A DNA stretch of 30,682 nt from Silene noctiflora (Eukaryota > Streptophyta > Magnoliopsida > Caryophyllales > Caryophyllaceae): positions 24,000 to 54,681 of the forward strand of contig VHZZ01005172.1 in the NCBI GenBank assembly GCA_009801015.1. Reading direction: 5' to 3'. The stretch's first letter is position 1. Each line of letters starts with the position of its first letter. Of the stretch, positions 1 to 9,465 are shown in pieces. The notes beneath the pieces are model-generated. The model did no database searches and was not told where the DNA came from. It saw only the letters and a program-made list of their open reading frames with translations. Position numbers and translations under genes: made by a program.

Positions 1-599
1 TAATATGTAAGAACATATTTCTTCTATACATCTTATTTGTTGTGCATGCATGTAGATCCAATTAATTAAGATGTTAATTAATAAAATCAGTATGTTAACA
101 TACTGTATATGATTTCTTTCACCATAACCCATGGGACACATACAACTAACACTTTAGATAAAGAATTCCACTAACCAATCACACTCGCATCTCATCAGGC
201 CACTAGGCATAGAATCACCAAGGTTTGTCTCACCACACTACTCAAGTCTTCTTAACAATACGTCTTCTCAAAACAAAGGTTAAAGATCAAACCAAACAAC
301 TCTCTCAAAAGCCAAAACTACTCAACCACGGTTTAAATCCCACAAAAGGAAAAGGGGTTCATTCAAAGCATCACGGGAAGAAAAGAAAGAAACAAAAAGG
401 ATAAGTCGGGAGGGTACAAGAGTAGCTTCCAAGGTAGAACAACGAGAGTTCTAAAGGAGGATGATCGTCAAGGGGTAGAAAGGAAGGAAAAATTGATCAA
501 GGACGAAAAACACACCCGAATCGATACGGGGACGGGCAACAGCTTCGGCTCGACTCAAGGCAAGGATGGTCTCTTCTGGCCTAGCTTCGGGGGGGGAGG

Positions 600-973
600 A
601 GGAATAGAATCATCTTTTCTCTCGGGGAAACTCCTGATAAGATGTTCGGACTTCTTGTATTTGTAACATGTCAAGGGTCTTCCATAACATCCAACTCCGG
701 GGTGGTAAGCCTACTTGCAATGGAAACACTTGCGAGCTTCCTCGGGGGTTCTGCTTGATAGAGGAACTGGTCCACTCGTCACTTGGCTACTTGAATCTTG
801 TCTTCTTGGCACGGACTTCCTCTTGTTAGAGGATGACGAAGATAAGGGCACGAAAGGTCTCTTGTCGCGGCGGTTGGGGCGAGGATGAACACGAGCATCG
901 GCAATCCGTTGATTTTGAATATTTGAGTAAGAGCTTGCATGATGACGTTCTCCACTTGGGTTGGTCGCACCAT
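600..973 (-). pseudogene. Decayed, shortened gag remnant with zinc-knuckle region
   Basis: An ATG at 971-973 (minus) starts a short reading frame (MVRPTQVENV...). After about 25 codons the recognisable gag linker continues in another frame, rich in Arg/Lys/Ser (RPNRRDKRPF), then reaches a Cys/His cluster at 639-733. That cluster contains CFHC, an in-frame stop (TAG), and a second CYKY...H motif in which one cysteine has become tyrosine. The distance from start to zinc knuckle is only ~75 codons, against several hundred in intact gypsy gag, so most of the capsid domain is missing. It is not functional. Gag identity rests on position after the PBS and on the zinc-knuckle-like residues. Confidence 0.55.
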
Positions 974-1134
974 CTTTTTACGGCACAAGATCAAACAAGT
1001 TAGAACCTATCACATAGCACAAACAAATACACTACCAACTTAGGTCCTTAGTTCTACCCATCTCTCATTCATTATTTCAAGGTCAATTAATGTTTAAAGG
1101 TTGGGGAACACGTGTGTGCGTCGGGAGCATTAAT

Positions 1135-1146
1135 GCTCTGATACCA
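1135..1146 (-). other. Primer-binding site, initiator-Met tRNA type
   Basis: The minus strand reads TGGTATCAGAGC, the classic PBS complementary to the 3' end of plant initiator tRNA-Met. It lies one base inside the LTR end at 1148 and fixes the element's orientation. Confidence 0.85.
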
Positions 1147-1691
1147 ATGTGAAGCCCCGCTATAAAAGTAACGTAAATAATTGGAGATGCGGCGGAAAAT
1201 ACGAGGTTTTTTTTTAACTTTTTAACGTAGAAAGTGTTTGAAGCAAAGCGCGGGTTCAAATACGAAAAACAAAAGTTAAAATGCGGAAATACAACTACAA
1301 TAATTTTTGGTAAAAATATATCCCACGAATAAGTAAAGTATAGCGAGTAAGTCTAGCAACTACAAACTAGGTCCAAGGGACAATGCTCGCTAGCCTACAC
1401 GTCTTCCAACCCCAGATAAGCTTCCACGAACTTGTCATTTAAATAAACATGAACGCCACAGTCAGTGGGGAGTAACTCAAGGTTCTCCCAGCCACAATAC
1501 ATCGAAATGAGCATAATTATACACTTTAAACATATAAAGCGTACATTACAATCATGCTCAACTTGAGCATATGATATGATCAATTAATTATAGCATGTGA
1601 TAAGCATATGGAATCGATAAAGATCAAAGGTATATGAAACATTCATATAAGATAACCTGGCCAAAACATCACATATGGAATCATTACGACA

Positions 1692-1776
1692 AACCAATAT
1701 AGATGTCACATGACATGAATATCAAAAGGGCCANAACCAATATAGATGTCACATGACATGAATATCAAAAGGGCCA
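1692..1776. other. 42-bp direct duplication flanking an N: probable assembly artefact
   Basis: Bases 1692-1733 and 1735-1776 appear identical, separated by a single N at 1734. The same pattern occurs at 14807-15331. It is best explained by two overlapping contig ends joined without merging. Confidence 0.75.
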
Positions 1777-1865
1777 ACATATAGTACATGTGAGTGAAAA
1801 CCGTAGCCATTACTTTGAAAGTCTTTTAGAAAACAAGCACGGGATGTGGCTACTAACGTCACATG

Positions 1866-1958
1866 CGTATTTATGGCTTGCATCTCACCATAAATACGGA
1901 TGGGAACATCAATCCCGGTAATAATATCGCAACTAAAGGCTTGCATCTCACCTTTAGT
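1866..1958. repeat. Two hairpins with the same 11-nt loop and different stems
   Basis: Hairpin 1 (1866-1898) has a perfect 11-bp stem, CGTATTTATGG with CCATAAATACG, around the loop CTTGCATCTCA. Hairpin 2 (1932-1958) has a perfect 8-bp stem, ACTAAAGG with CCTTTAGT, around the identical loop. They lie within the gypsy LTR, with 33 bp between them. Confidence 0.85.
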
Positions 1959-1980
1959 GTCCGATAGGATCAAGGCAAAC

Positions 1981-2094
1981 ATAATCATGCGGGTGTCCAG
2001 CTCAGAGGTTACCATTAAAACATGATCAAGGCACCACTCATAATCATACAAGTGTCCGGCTCATAGGTTACTTTTAAAACATGTCCGAAACACC
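1981..2094. repeat. Imperfect 55-bp direct repeat in the LTR
   Basis: Copies at 1981-2035 and 2040-2094 align without gaps with scattered substitutions (for example GTGTCCAGCTCAGAGGTTAC against GTGTCCGGCTCATAGGTTAC). They lie just beyond the two same-loop hairpins. Confidence 0.75.
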
Positions 2095-2653
2095 AACAAT
2101 CAAACAAACACGAGATGGAACTAATGGAAAATGGCATAACCATTCATTCAAGACCTATAACAAGCTCTCACTACTCTAGACATATATTTTCCCCTGGTAG
2201 AACGACTAGCTAGGTACGTCCTAGTCTATATCTGGCCAGACTCACGACATGCGGCAGCACAACCCGCACCCATGACTCGATCACTAGACAAGATGGTTGG
2301 GTACCCCAATCGCTAGCACGGCACGAAGGTGGCGGAAGTGACAAGAGCTAAAGCACACTTGCCAGTAGCAGCACAAGTGGCTAACCCGTACTTACCAGTA
2401 GCAACATAAGTAGGGCAGAGGCAAATTAAGCAAGAATATAAGGCACAATGTCAATTTCATTCATTAGAAACATAAGCGATAGAGGTGTGAACAAATGATA
2501 ACATATGATGACTCATATACGAACAATATATGACATTTCATACAAATATAACGTAAACATTTTATATAAATAGGATACAGTGTAAATAAATCATATACCT
2601 AAAACGTATCTATTATACATTGAGTAAAAAGAGAAGAAACAATGAAATAGGGG

Positions 2654-3115
2654 CTCCCAGCCGGCCCAAGGCACCGGCCGCCGGCCAACCGGCTGGAGCA
2701 CAGGCCTCTATCCAAAACACATCAAACACAAACAGAATGTTCCCAGCCGGCCTGTGGACCGGCAGCCGGCCCACCGGCTGGGACACCTAGCCATACCAAA
2801 ATTTTCACAAATCATGACAAAAACCTCCCAGCCGGTAGTGGACCGGCAGCCGGCCCACCGGCTGGGAGAACACCCACACACAGAAAAACCTTTATGAAAC
2901 AGAAACTCCCCAGCTGGTCACTGGACCGGCAGCCGGTCCACCGGCCGGGTATACCTGGCATTTGAAAACTCAACACAACTTACAGGAACTTCCCAGCTGG
3001 CCTATGGACCGGCCGCCGGTCCACCGGCTGGGACACGCTCAACACTAAAATTGAATCAGATGCAATAGAAACCTCCCAGCCGGCTACTGGACCGGCCGCC
3101 AGTCCACCGGCTGGG
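2654..3115. repeat. Array of six GC-rich palindromic modules
   Basis: Six modules of ~43 bp start near 2654, 2741, 2826, 2907, 2991 and 3074, a spacing of ~80-87 bp. Each has the outline CCCAGCCGG ... GGACCGGCAGCCGGnCC ... CCGGCTGGG. In the second (2741-2783) the outer arms TCCCAGCCGG and CCGGCTGGGA are perfectly complementary, and the inside can pair too, so each unit can form one long hairpin. The spacers are AT-rich and unrelated in GC content. The modules are dense in CCGG and CG-type cytosines inside an LTR that is otherwise AT-rich. Confidence 0.85.
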
Positions 3116-4170
3116 GACGCCTGTATACGAATTTCAACCATTTTCTCATACAACACCTTTTTAAACAGAAATTCCAGCAACATTCATGAAACTGAAACAC
3201 GTATGAAGCGGGAAACATGTAACGCATGCCAACATCGACCATACTCAAGATTACATATTAAACCGTCACAAATTCATGATTTTTCGAGACTAATAACATT
3301 AAACATGTGAATTAAGGTGAATCACCACATAAAACACAAAACCATTTCATCCCTTCACCTTTCTTATTGTAAGGGCCTGGGATTTCATCACAAATCCATA
3401 ACAATCACCAAATTATGAAACTTTATCATTTTCTAATATGTCTAAACCAAAATCTAAGCATATAAACACATGACTACGTTCTAGAGTTGAGTAACCTATC
3501 ACCGTTACCTTAAGCTTCCTTAATCTTCGAGAGAGTCTTCAATCATGCAACTATCTTTCGGGACTTCCAAATCTTCACCTGAACATAAAATAAGATGGAT
3601 TAATTGAAGAATTCACCCCATAAGGGCATCTAGGGTTTCGAAATTCTTATAGGAAGGGATAAAAAGGTTGACTTTCTTACTTAGGAAGAAGGAGAATGAA
3701 ATAAGAGAGAGTTTGGCGCGAGAATCACTTGATTTGGTTAAGTAATGAGTGAGTTATGGTGTTTTGAAGGTTTGAGGAAGAAATGTGTTTTAATGGAGAT
3801 GGAGGATGAGTATATTGCTGAAAAATTAGAATGAAGAGGATGAAGGAAGAGTTAGGTAAGGGTTTATGTGATGGAAATGGTACTATATGGGTCTATTATT
3901 ATGTCTAGGCCCAAATAACTCTAAATGAGTCGGAAAATATCTTAAAATGCGTCTTAAGGCTACTATACACTCAAGACGGACAATAATATAATATTTATAA
4001 ATATTATACTCAAAAATATATTTTTACTCAAAAATAAGATTTAAATATAATTTGCCTTAACTAAATTATTAAAATACTTTTAAGATTATAAACGAAAATT
4101 GCGGGTGTTACATTGCCTCCCGAGAAGCGCAAGTTAAACTCGTGCTAGACTTCCACCATCTTCATACAGA

Positions 4171-6818
4171 TCATTGGGTGACGGTGAGCTCTCCACCGTC
4201 CGAGCTCTCTTTCATAGCATCCTTCACGTTCTTTATCCACTTCAAACCTTTCCACGAATAGTTCCTCCTAGTGCTCTTAGTATCCTCACCTAAAAAACAA
4301 GCAACACCAACATCTACCCCTAGAGGATCCGTTAGTAAGGATCGAGGTAGAGAAGAAGCACTAGAAGAATCTGCAGTGTTAAGTAAATAACAAGACTCTT
4401 GCAACATGGGGCTCCTAATGGTATTGTTCTTGCTAAAGGTCACCTTATAACCCACTTCTAAGGTTAACTTCCCATTTTTAACATCAATCAATGGGGTCGC
4501 GATGTGTAAAAATGGTCTACCCAAAATGATTGGGATTTGTGAATCCTCGACCATATCAAGAATAAGGAAGTCAACGGGTGTGAAAAATTTACCAACCTTG
4601 ACGGGCACGTCTTCTAAAATACATAAAGGTTGTTTTAAAGAACGGTCCGTCATTTGTAAAGTAGTGTTAGTGCATTTTAAAGGACCCATGTTTAACTTTT
4701 CACAAATAAAGAGGGGCATGACACTTACACTAGCACCTAGGTCACAAAGGGCCTTATCAATGGTATATGTGCCTATAGTGCAAGGGATAGAATAACTATC
4801 GGGATCCTTAAGATTCGGAGGAGACTTGTTTTGCAAGAGTGCACTACACTCTTCGGTGAAAGCTATGGTCTCTACCTCATTGAAAGATCGCTTCCTTGTG
4901 AGGATTTCTTTCATGAATTTTGAATAAGAAGGGACTCGTGAAAGAAATTCAACAAACGTAATGGTAACTTGTAAATGCTTAACAACCTCTAATAAGTTAC
5001 CAAACTTACTCTCATCCTTTTTCTTGTCCAAGCTATGGGGAAATGGTATTTGATCTTTTATAGGAGCCCCGGGATCCTTCTCCTTTGATACAAGAATATC
5101 CTTGTCAACGTTTTCTACAATAGGCTCTTCATTAGCCTTCGTATTAGCACCTTCCCCAAGCTTGGATTCATTACTCACCACCGCATCATCCAAAGTCATG
5201 GATGGCCCATCATAACTCGTACCACTCCTCAAGTGAATAGAATTAACGGTGTCATGAGGTTGTGCACCTTGAGGTGGAAATTGGCCTTGTTGACTTTGAG
5301 CATTAGATGTAGCAATTTGAGCAATTTGAGTCTCCAACATTTTGATAGCGGCCTCTTTAGCTTGATCACTCTTTTGCATTTGAAGTTGCATCATTTTTTG
5401 AGCTTTCACCACTTTCATCATCATATCCTCAAGCTTACTTATACCTTGATCATTTTGTGGAAAATTGGGGGGTTGGGCTTGGGCTTGTTGGTTTTGGTAG
5501 GGTGGTTGGTAGCCTTGTTAGGGTACATGTTATGGGTAAGGTTGTTGAAAACCTTGTTGGAATTGAGGCTTTTGACCTTGGAAACCTGGTGGGTTGCCTT
5601 GGAATTGCCTTTGTTGTTAAGGCACATTTTGGACTTGGTGTTGAGGGTTTAACACATTCGTGCTCTTATAAGACAAACTGGGGTGGTACTTTGTCTTGGG
5701 GTTGTAATTATTAGAAAAGGTACTCAAAGGAAGTGTAATTTGCTTAAAACTTTGAAAAGCATTTACCTCTTAAATGGAAGCCCTACACAACGCGGTACAA
5801 TGACCCGCACCACTGCAACCTTCACAAACCTCCACTTGGCTAGTGACATTGACTTGCTCATGAGCTTGGGACGAACTAGACCCACCTCTTTCGATATGTT
5901 GTTGAAGAGCGGCAATTTGAGCTTTCATGAGGGCTAAGTTAGGATCCTCCTCCCTTGCTTTCAATGGAGCACTTCGGGAATTCACGTATTGAGAGTCATG
6001 GATGGCCATAGACTCGATAGTGGCATGAGCAAGCTCCACCTCAATTTGATCAGACCGCCCATTACTAGCGGAATCCAAAACTCGGTGTGACTCATCATAA
6101 CATCCATTGTAAAATGTTATTGCTAGAAACCATGGGTCCAACCCATGATGAGGACATTGCCTTTGAAGCTCCTTGTACCTCTCTCAAGCATCATAGAGAC
6201 TTTCATTACCATTTTGCCGGAACCCCGTGATTTGGCTCCTCAATTGTTGAGTCTTTTCCGGTGGGAATTACTTTTGATAGAAGGCAAGAGCCAAAGTCTC
6301 CCAATTGGTGACTCCCATAGCCACTCGATCAAGGCTATTGATCCATAACTTGGCTTTATCCCTTAGATAGAAGGGAAAAAAAGCTCTCGGATTTGCTCTT
6401 GAGTGACTCAATTTTGCCGAATCATCGAACAATAGTCACAAAAATTTGCAATGTGCAAATTAGGATCTTCCAAAGGACCTCCACCGAATTGCTTCCTCTC
6501 AACAAGACAGATGAAAGCCGGTTTAATCTCGAAGTCCACAGCGCCAATTTGACCGGTAGTGATACCTTTAGGGAGCATAGACGCGGTGGGCTTAGAACGA
6601 CCGGACAAATGCACCATCTTCTTGATTCTAGTACAACTATAAGCCTCTTATTCTTCAAAAGCTTTGAGATCTTCTAACAAGGCTTTTCTAGCACTTTCAA
6701 GTTCCTCAAGAGAGTTAGTCTGAGCAGCCTCTCTAAGGAAACGTAACCGCTTATGCAAGGTTCTCTCGGGCTCGGGATCACTTGGAAATAGTTCTCCTCC
6801 TCGAAAAGACCTGGGCAT
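4171..6818 (-). pseudogene. Athila-like gag-protease, broken
   Basis: The start is the ATG at 6816-6818 (MPRSFRGGEL). A stop follows at 6648-6650, and further stops or frame changes occur before 5424. Recognisable pieces in order: the gag core FEIKPAF...QFGGGP...EDPNLHIANFCDYC (6408-6617); a gag C-terminal part with the zinc knuckle CEGCSGAGHCTALC (CX2CX4HX4C, 5785-5826), stopped at 5770; a Pro/Gln/Asn-rich linker (5430-5760); then an open 417-codon stretch (4171-5424). That stretch holds a coiled-coil-like segment, LRSGTSYDGP, and a retroviral-type aspartic protease with active site DLGAS near 4729-4743 and a later IILGRPFL. The protease part is the best kept. No polymerase follows because another element interrupts at 4112. 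Confidence 0.85.
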
Positions 6819-6852
6819 AAGACAACAATCTAAGGGAGATTGTAACTAACGG

Positions 6853-6878
6853 TCTCAAGGAACAAGTGTTCCTCAAGA
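6853..6878 (-). other. Leader RNA stem-loop ~35 nt upstream of gag
   Basis: On the minus strand TCTTGAGGAAC pairs with GTTCCTTGAGA across the loop ACTT. It gives 11 pairs, two of them G-U. The same structure with different base pairs occurs in the third Athila-like element at 30346-30370. Confidence 0.65.
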
Positions 6879-6929
6879 CAAATAAAAACAAGATAGAAAT
6901 CAACAAATCAAAATGCAACGAAACCATTC

Positions 6930-6947
6930 TCCCTGGCAGCGGCGCCA
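6930..6947 (-). other. Primer-binding site of the first Athila-like element
   Basis: The minus strand reads TGGCGCCGCTGCCAGGGA, five bases after the LTR end. It is nearly the same as the PBS at 30285-30302 (TGGCGCCGTTGCCGGGGA), which is the type known in Athila-lineage elements. I recall tRNA-Asp as the primer, but this should be checked. Confidence 0.8.
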
Positions 6948-7976
6948 AAATTTGATAGGCGGCCGCACACCTAGCAAAGATACCCTAGACTTGGCTAACA
7001 AATAAATGTAGTAAAATAGGGGTCGAACATGAGGAGACGGGGATTACTTAATGAAATGCTATGGTTAGACTTCTATCAAGGTCGGTTTATCTTTTTATTT
7101 GAGAGTTTGGTGATTATAAGAATAATATAAAATGATGAATTAACAATATTAAAAAGAGAGTCTAGGGGAATCGGGTCACACATGCATAGGAATAACGGTT
7201 CATGTTAAGCTCAGAATGCATAATAATGATAAATGTTTAGGTCTTATAACAACCACCTCTCGGCCTTATTGTCAACCATATAACGGGTTCTAACGAGCTC
7301 TCGCTATGGCTAAATCGATCTACTACAACATGCTTAGTCTAATTCAATTCCGTGCCTCTCGACTTATAGAACGAATTAACAAATTAATCAAAGATTGTGA
7401 TCAATAATNTAGAAACAAATATGCAATATTATGACATTCTAATTTAACATTTATAAATTGTAACTATGCAAGGCTCTCCTAATCCCTAGACATAAAGAAC
7501 TACTCACACATATTGGAAGTAAAACTAACTAAAATGATTAAAATAAACATAATGATAATAATATAATAATTAAAAGGATAAAAAGAAAGATAAAAATAAA
7601 TTATACTTAGTAACATGAACAAAGGAAATGACTATAATAAAAATGCAAATGAGAATTAAAATATTTAATGATGAGAAATGTAAATAACTATCAACTAAAT
7701 AACAATTATAAATGAAGATGAAATAACAAAATAAACTAGTAAAGGAAATAATTATGGAAATGCTAGAACAAAGAATTACCAAAGTATGGAAAAATAGAGC
7801 TTGAGAATGAAAAACAACAAATACCAAACTAGCTTGTATTATAACATGAAATTGTAACTAAAAGAATTGTTGTGAATACAAATGGAAACAAATGACAATA
7901 TTTCTGAAAACTAAGTATATAAGAAGAAAAGAGATGTAAAAGAATAGTGTAAGATTTGATGCCTAAGAGTCGGATT

Positions 7977-8000
7977 CAACCTCCTTTATATAGGAGGTTG
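7977..8000 (-). promoter_or_regulatory. LTR promoter TATA box inside a perfect inverted repeat
   Basis: On the minus strand the TATA box TATATAAAG (7984-7992) lies within CAACCTCCT and AGGAGGTTG, 9-bp perfect arms around a 6-nt centre. The position, ~510-530 bp into the LTR, suits a U3/R promoter, with transcription expected to start ~30 bp downstream (near 7950). No direct evidence of activity. Confidence 0.5.
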
Positions 8001-8032
8001 GATGTGAAAGGTAAATATTCCACATGAGGGTA

Positions 8033-8046
8033 ACCCCGATCGGGGT
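8033..8046. repeat. 14-bp perfect palindrome upstream of the LTR TATA box
   Basis: ACCCCGATCGGGGT is fully self-complementary. It lies ~40 bp upstream (minus sense) of the TATA box of this LTR, so a protein-binding site in U3 is possible but unproven. Confidence 0.5.
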
Positions 8047-8509
8047 CGTGGGAATCCAATTTTCCTCATTACTCTCATTATTAAGTTAATACGGAATCCG
8101 AGAAAACCGTATTAACTCATCTTTAATCTCCGGTTAAAAGCATTTTGAGGAATCCTAAGCCTTGACTTCTACTCTTCTTATGGGCTTCATTTCTTTACAT
8201 TTGCCAGATCTGCTAATCATCATCTTTGCATTTGGGCCTCATTTCCACATTTGAACATTAACCCAAAGATTTCTTCCAAACATGTTCTTGCCATTATCCA
8301 ACCTTGTTTCCACTTAGCCTCGTGAACTCGGTGTTTGCACATTTGATGGGAAAAAGCTACCGAATGCTTTATTTCCTACAAAATATAATAAACACAAACA
8401 AAATACCTACAACACGGGATTAGCTCACAAATATACTAATAAAAGTGTAATAATCAAATAAAATCGAGCTAAAATAGGGGGTTAAATCGTATATAATTTG
8501 GACACATCA

Positions 8510-8526
8510 ATCTCAATAAAAAAATT
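8510..8526. other. 17-bp spacer between head-to-head LTRs
   Basis: The minus-strand LTR starts at 8509 and the plus-strand LTR at 8527. Together the ends make an inverted repeat, ACACATCAAT...ATTGATGTGT, around an AT-rich centre. Confidence 0.7.
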
Positions 8527-9319
8527 GATGTGTGCATTATATACCACTTATTATATCAATTGGCGTCATATTTCACATTTATCATGCGCTCATAGAAGTC
8601 ATTTTTCATGCCATTTCTCCGCGTTTGCGACTTTAGGTATTATACTTGGATTTTGCAGAAATTGTCGCTTAAGTATGCATTTGCAATCAAAATCTAGCAC
8701 ATGAAGAGAATGGAACACACATATTCCGCGTTTCAGTTGTGAAAAGAGATCGGAGACTGCCTATAAGGGGCGGAGAGGTAGCAGAATTGTTATCGAAGCT
8801 TGGAACGAGAAGCAGAGAGGAAAAGACGCTCAAAAGAGCTGAAGTCCATTGGCCTGCGAAGGAACACTGCTAAATAATATAGGAAAAGTGACGGAAAATT
8901 CCTGACGGAAACAAAAACCGCCAGTTTTGATTTCTGACGAACTATCTGTCAGTGATAATTGGCGTGTTGAACAGTGTCAATAACATTAATGTTGTTTGAT
9001 GATTTTCAGACAGATATTCCGTCAAAAAAGTCAACATCTTTGACCAACCTAGTGTCTAAGTCGACCAACCTAATGTCTAAGTCGATCGACCAACAGACTT
9101 GTTTTTAACAAGGCCATAGTTTTTTTAGAGTCTGTAACTTAGCTTATAACCGTGGTTAAAAGATTATTACGTTGAAATTTTAATTAGTCATTCAGATTTA
9201 GAACCCTAAAAATTCTATTAAGAACTTTTCATCTTACATTTTAGATCTAGATTCCACATCTATATCTATATAACTAGTGGACCACAGGTTTATTTTGAGA
9301 GGTAGACGAATGCCTATCA
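8527..9319 (+). repeat. LTR of the second Athila-like element (793 bp)
   Basis: It begins TGATGTGTGCATTATATACC and ends GCCTATCA, immediately before AATTTTGGCG of the PBS. A TATA-like stretch (TCTATATCTATATAAC, ~9258-9273) lies close to the 3' end. Confidence 0.7.
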
Positions 9320-9324
9320 AATTT

Positions 9325-9342
9325 TGGCGTTGTTGTCGGAGA
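9325..9342 (+). other. Mutated primer-binding site
   Basis: TGGCGTTGTTGTCGGAGA differs from the intact copy at 30285-30302 by C-to-T and G-to-A changes, the pattern expected from deamination of methylated cytosines in a silenced element. Confidence 0.7.
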
Positions 9343-9465
9343 AGTGACGTATTATTTAATTTGCTTTATCTAATTTGACTTTTCGTCTTGGGAAACACTA
9401 CTTGTACCCTATGACTGTTTTCACTTGTTTTATTTAAGTGATTTTGTTTACGCCCTAATGTTAAC

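Larger units (their letters stand above)
1..4112 (-). mobile_element. Ty3/gypsy LTR retrotransposon with iMet-type PBS, 5' part, nested in an Athila-like element
   Basis: Read on the minus strand this is LTR (4112 to 1148), primer-binding site, gag remnant, then more internal sequence leaving the window at base 1. The LTR has TGT...ACA ends with related termini (TGTAACACCCGC and GCGGGGCTTCACA). The PBS matches the 3' end of initiator methionine tRNA. A ~3 kb LTR and this PBS fit the long-LTR chromovirus lineage (Tekay/Del type), but no chromodomain or polymerase lies in the window, so the lineage is inference. It starts at 4112, directly beside the protease end of an Athila-like element in the same orientation, so it is probably a younger nested insertion. 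The second LTR and target duplication are outside the window. Bases 1-600 hold internal sequence in which I recognise no domain. Confidence 0.75.
1148..4112 (-). repeat. 5' LTR of the iMet-type gypsy element (~2.9 kb)
   Basis: The ends are TGTAACACCCGC (minus strand, at 4112) and GCGGGGCTTCACA (ending at 1148), with the PBS one base further in. The nominal length of 2965 bp includes an apparent 43-bp assembly duplication around the N at 1734, so the true length is near 2922 bp. Inside are two hairpins sharing a loop (1866-1958), a 55-bp direct repeat (1981-2094) and six GC-rich palindromic modules (2654-3115). Apart from these modules it is AT-rich and non-coding. Confidence 0.75.
4113..8509 (-). 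mobile_element. Athila-like Ty3/gypsy element, 5' part (LTR, PBS, gag-protease)
   Basis: On the minus strand: LTR 8509 to 6953, PBS 6947 to 6930, a leader with a stem-loop, then gag-protease to 4171. At 4112 it is interrupted by the LTR of another gypsy element, so reverse transcriptase, integrase and the 3' LTR are not in the window. The gag and protease sequence (FEIKPAF, QFGG, DLGAS protease motif, IPIILGRPFL) matches what is known of Athila-lineage elements. Frameshifts and stops show it is dead. Confidence 0.85.
6953..8509 (-). repeat. 5' LTR of the first Athila-like element (1557 bp)
   Basis: The minus strand begins TGATGTGTCC at 8509 and ends CTATCA at 6953, giving TGAT...ATCA termini, with the PBS five bases further on. 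The boundary is supported by the same CTATCA or TTATCA ending before the PBS in the two other Athila-like elements in this window. One ambiguous base (N) sits at 7409 and shows no flanking duplication. Confidence 0.8.

Noticed and set aside
2654..3115. CRISPR-like array (regular repeats with spacers)
   Set aside because: Plant nuclear LTR context, diverged GC palindromes and AT-rich spacers, no associated genes.
4502..5714. Several plus-strand frames over the Athila-like gag-protease
   Set aside because: They are antisense shadows of the minus-strand coding region with its DLGAS protease and Pro/Gln-rich linker.
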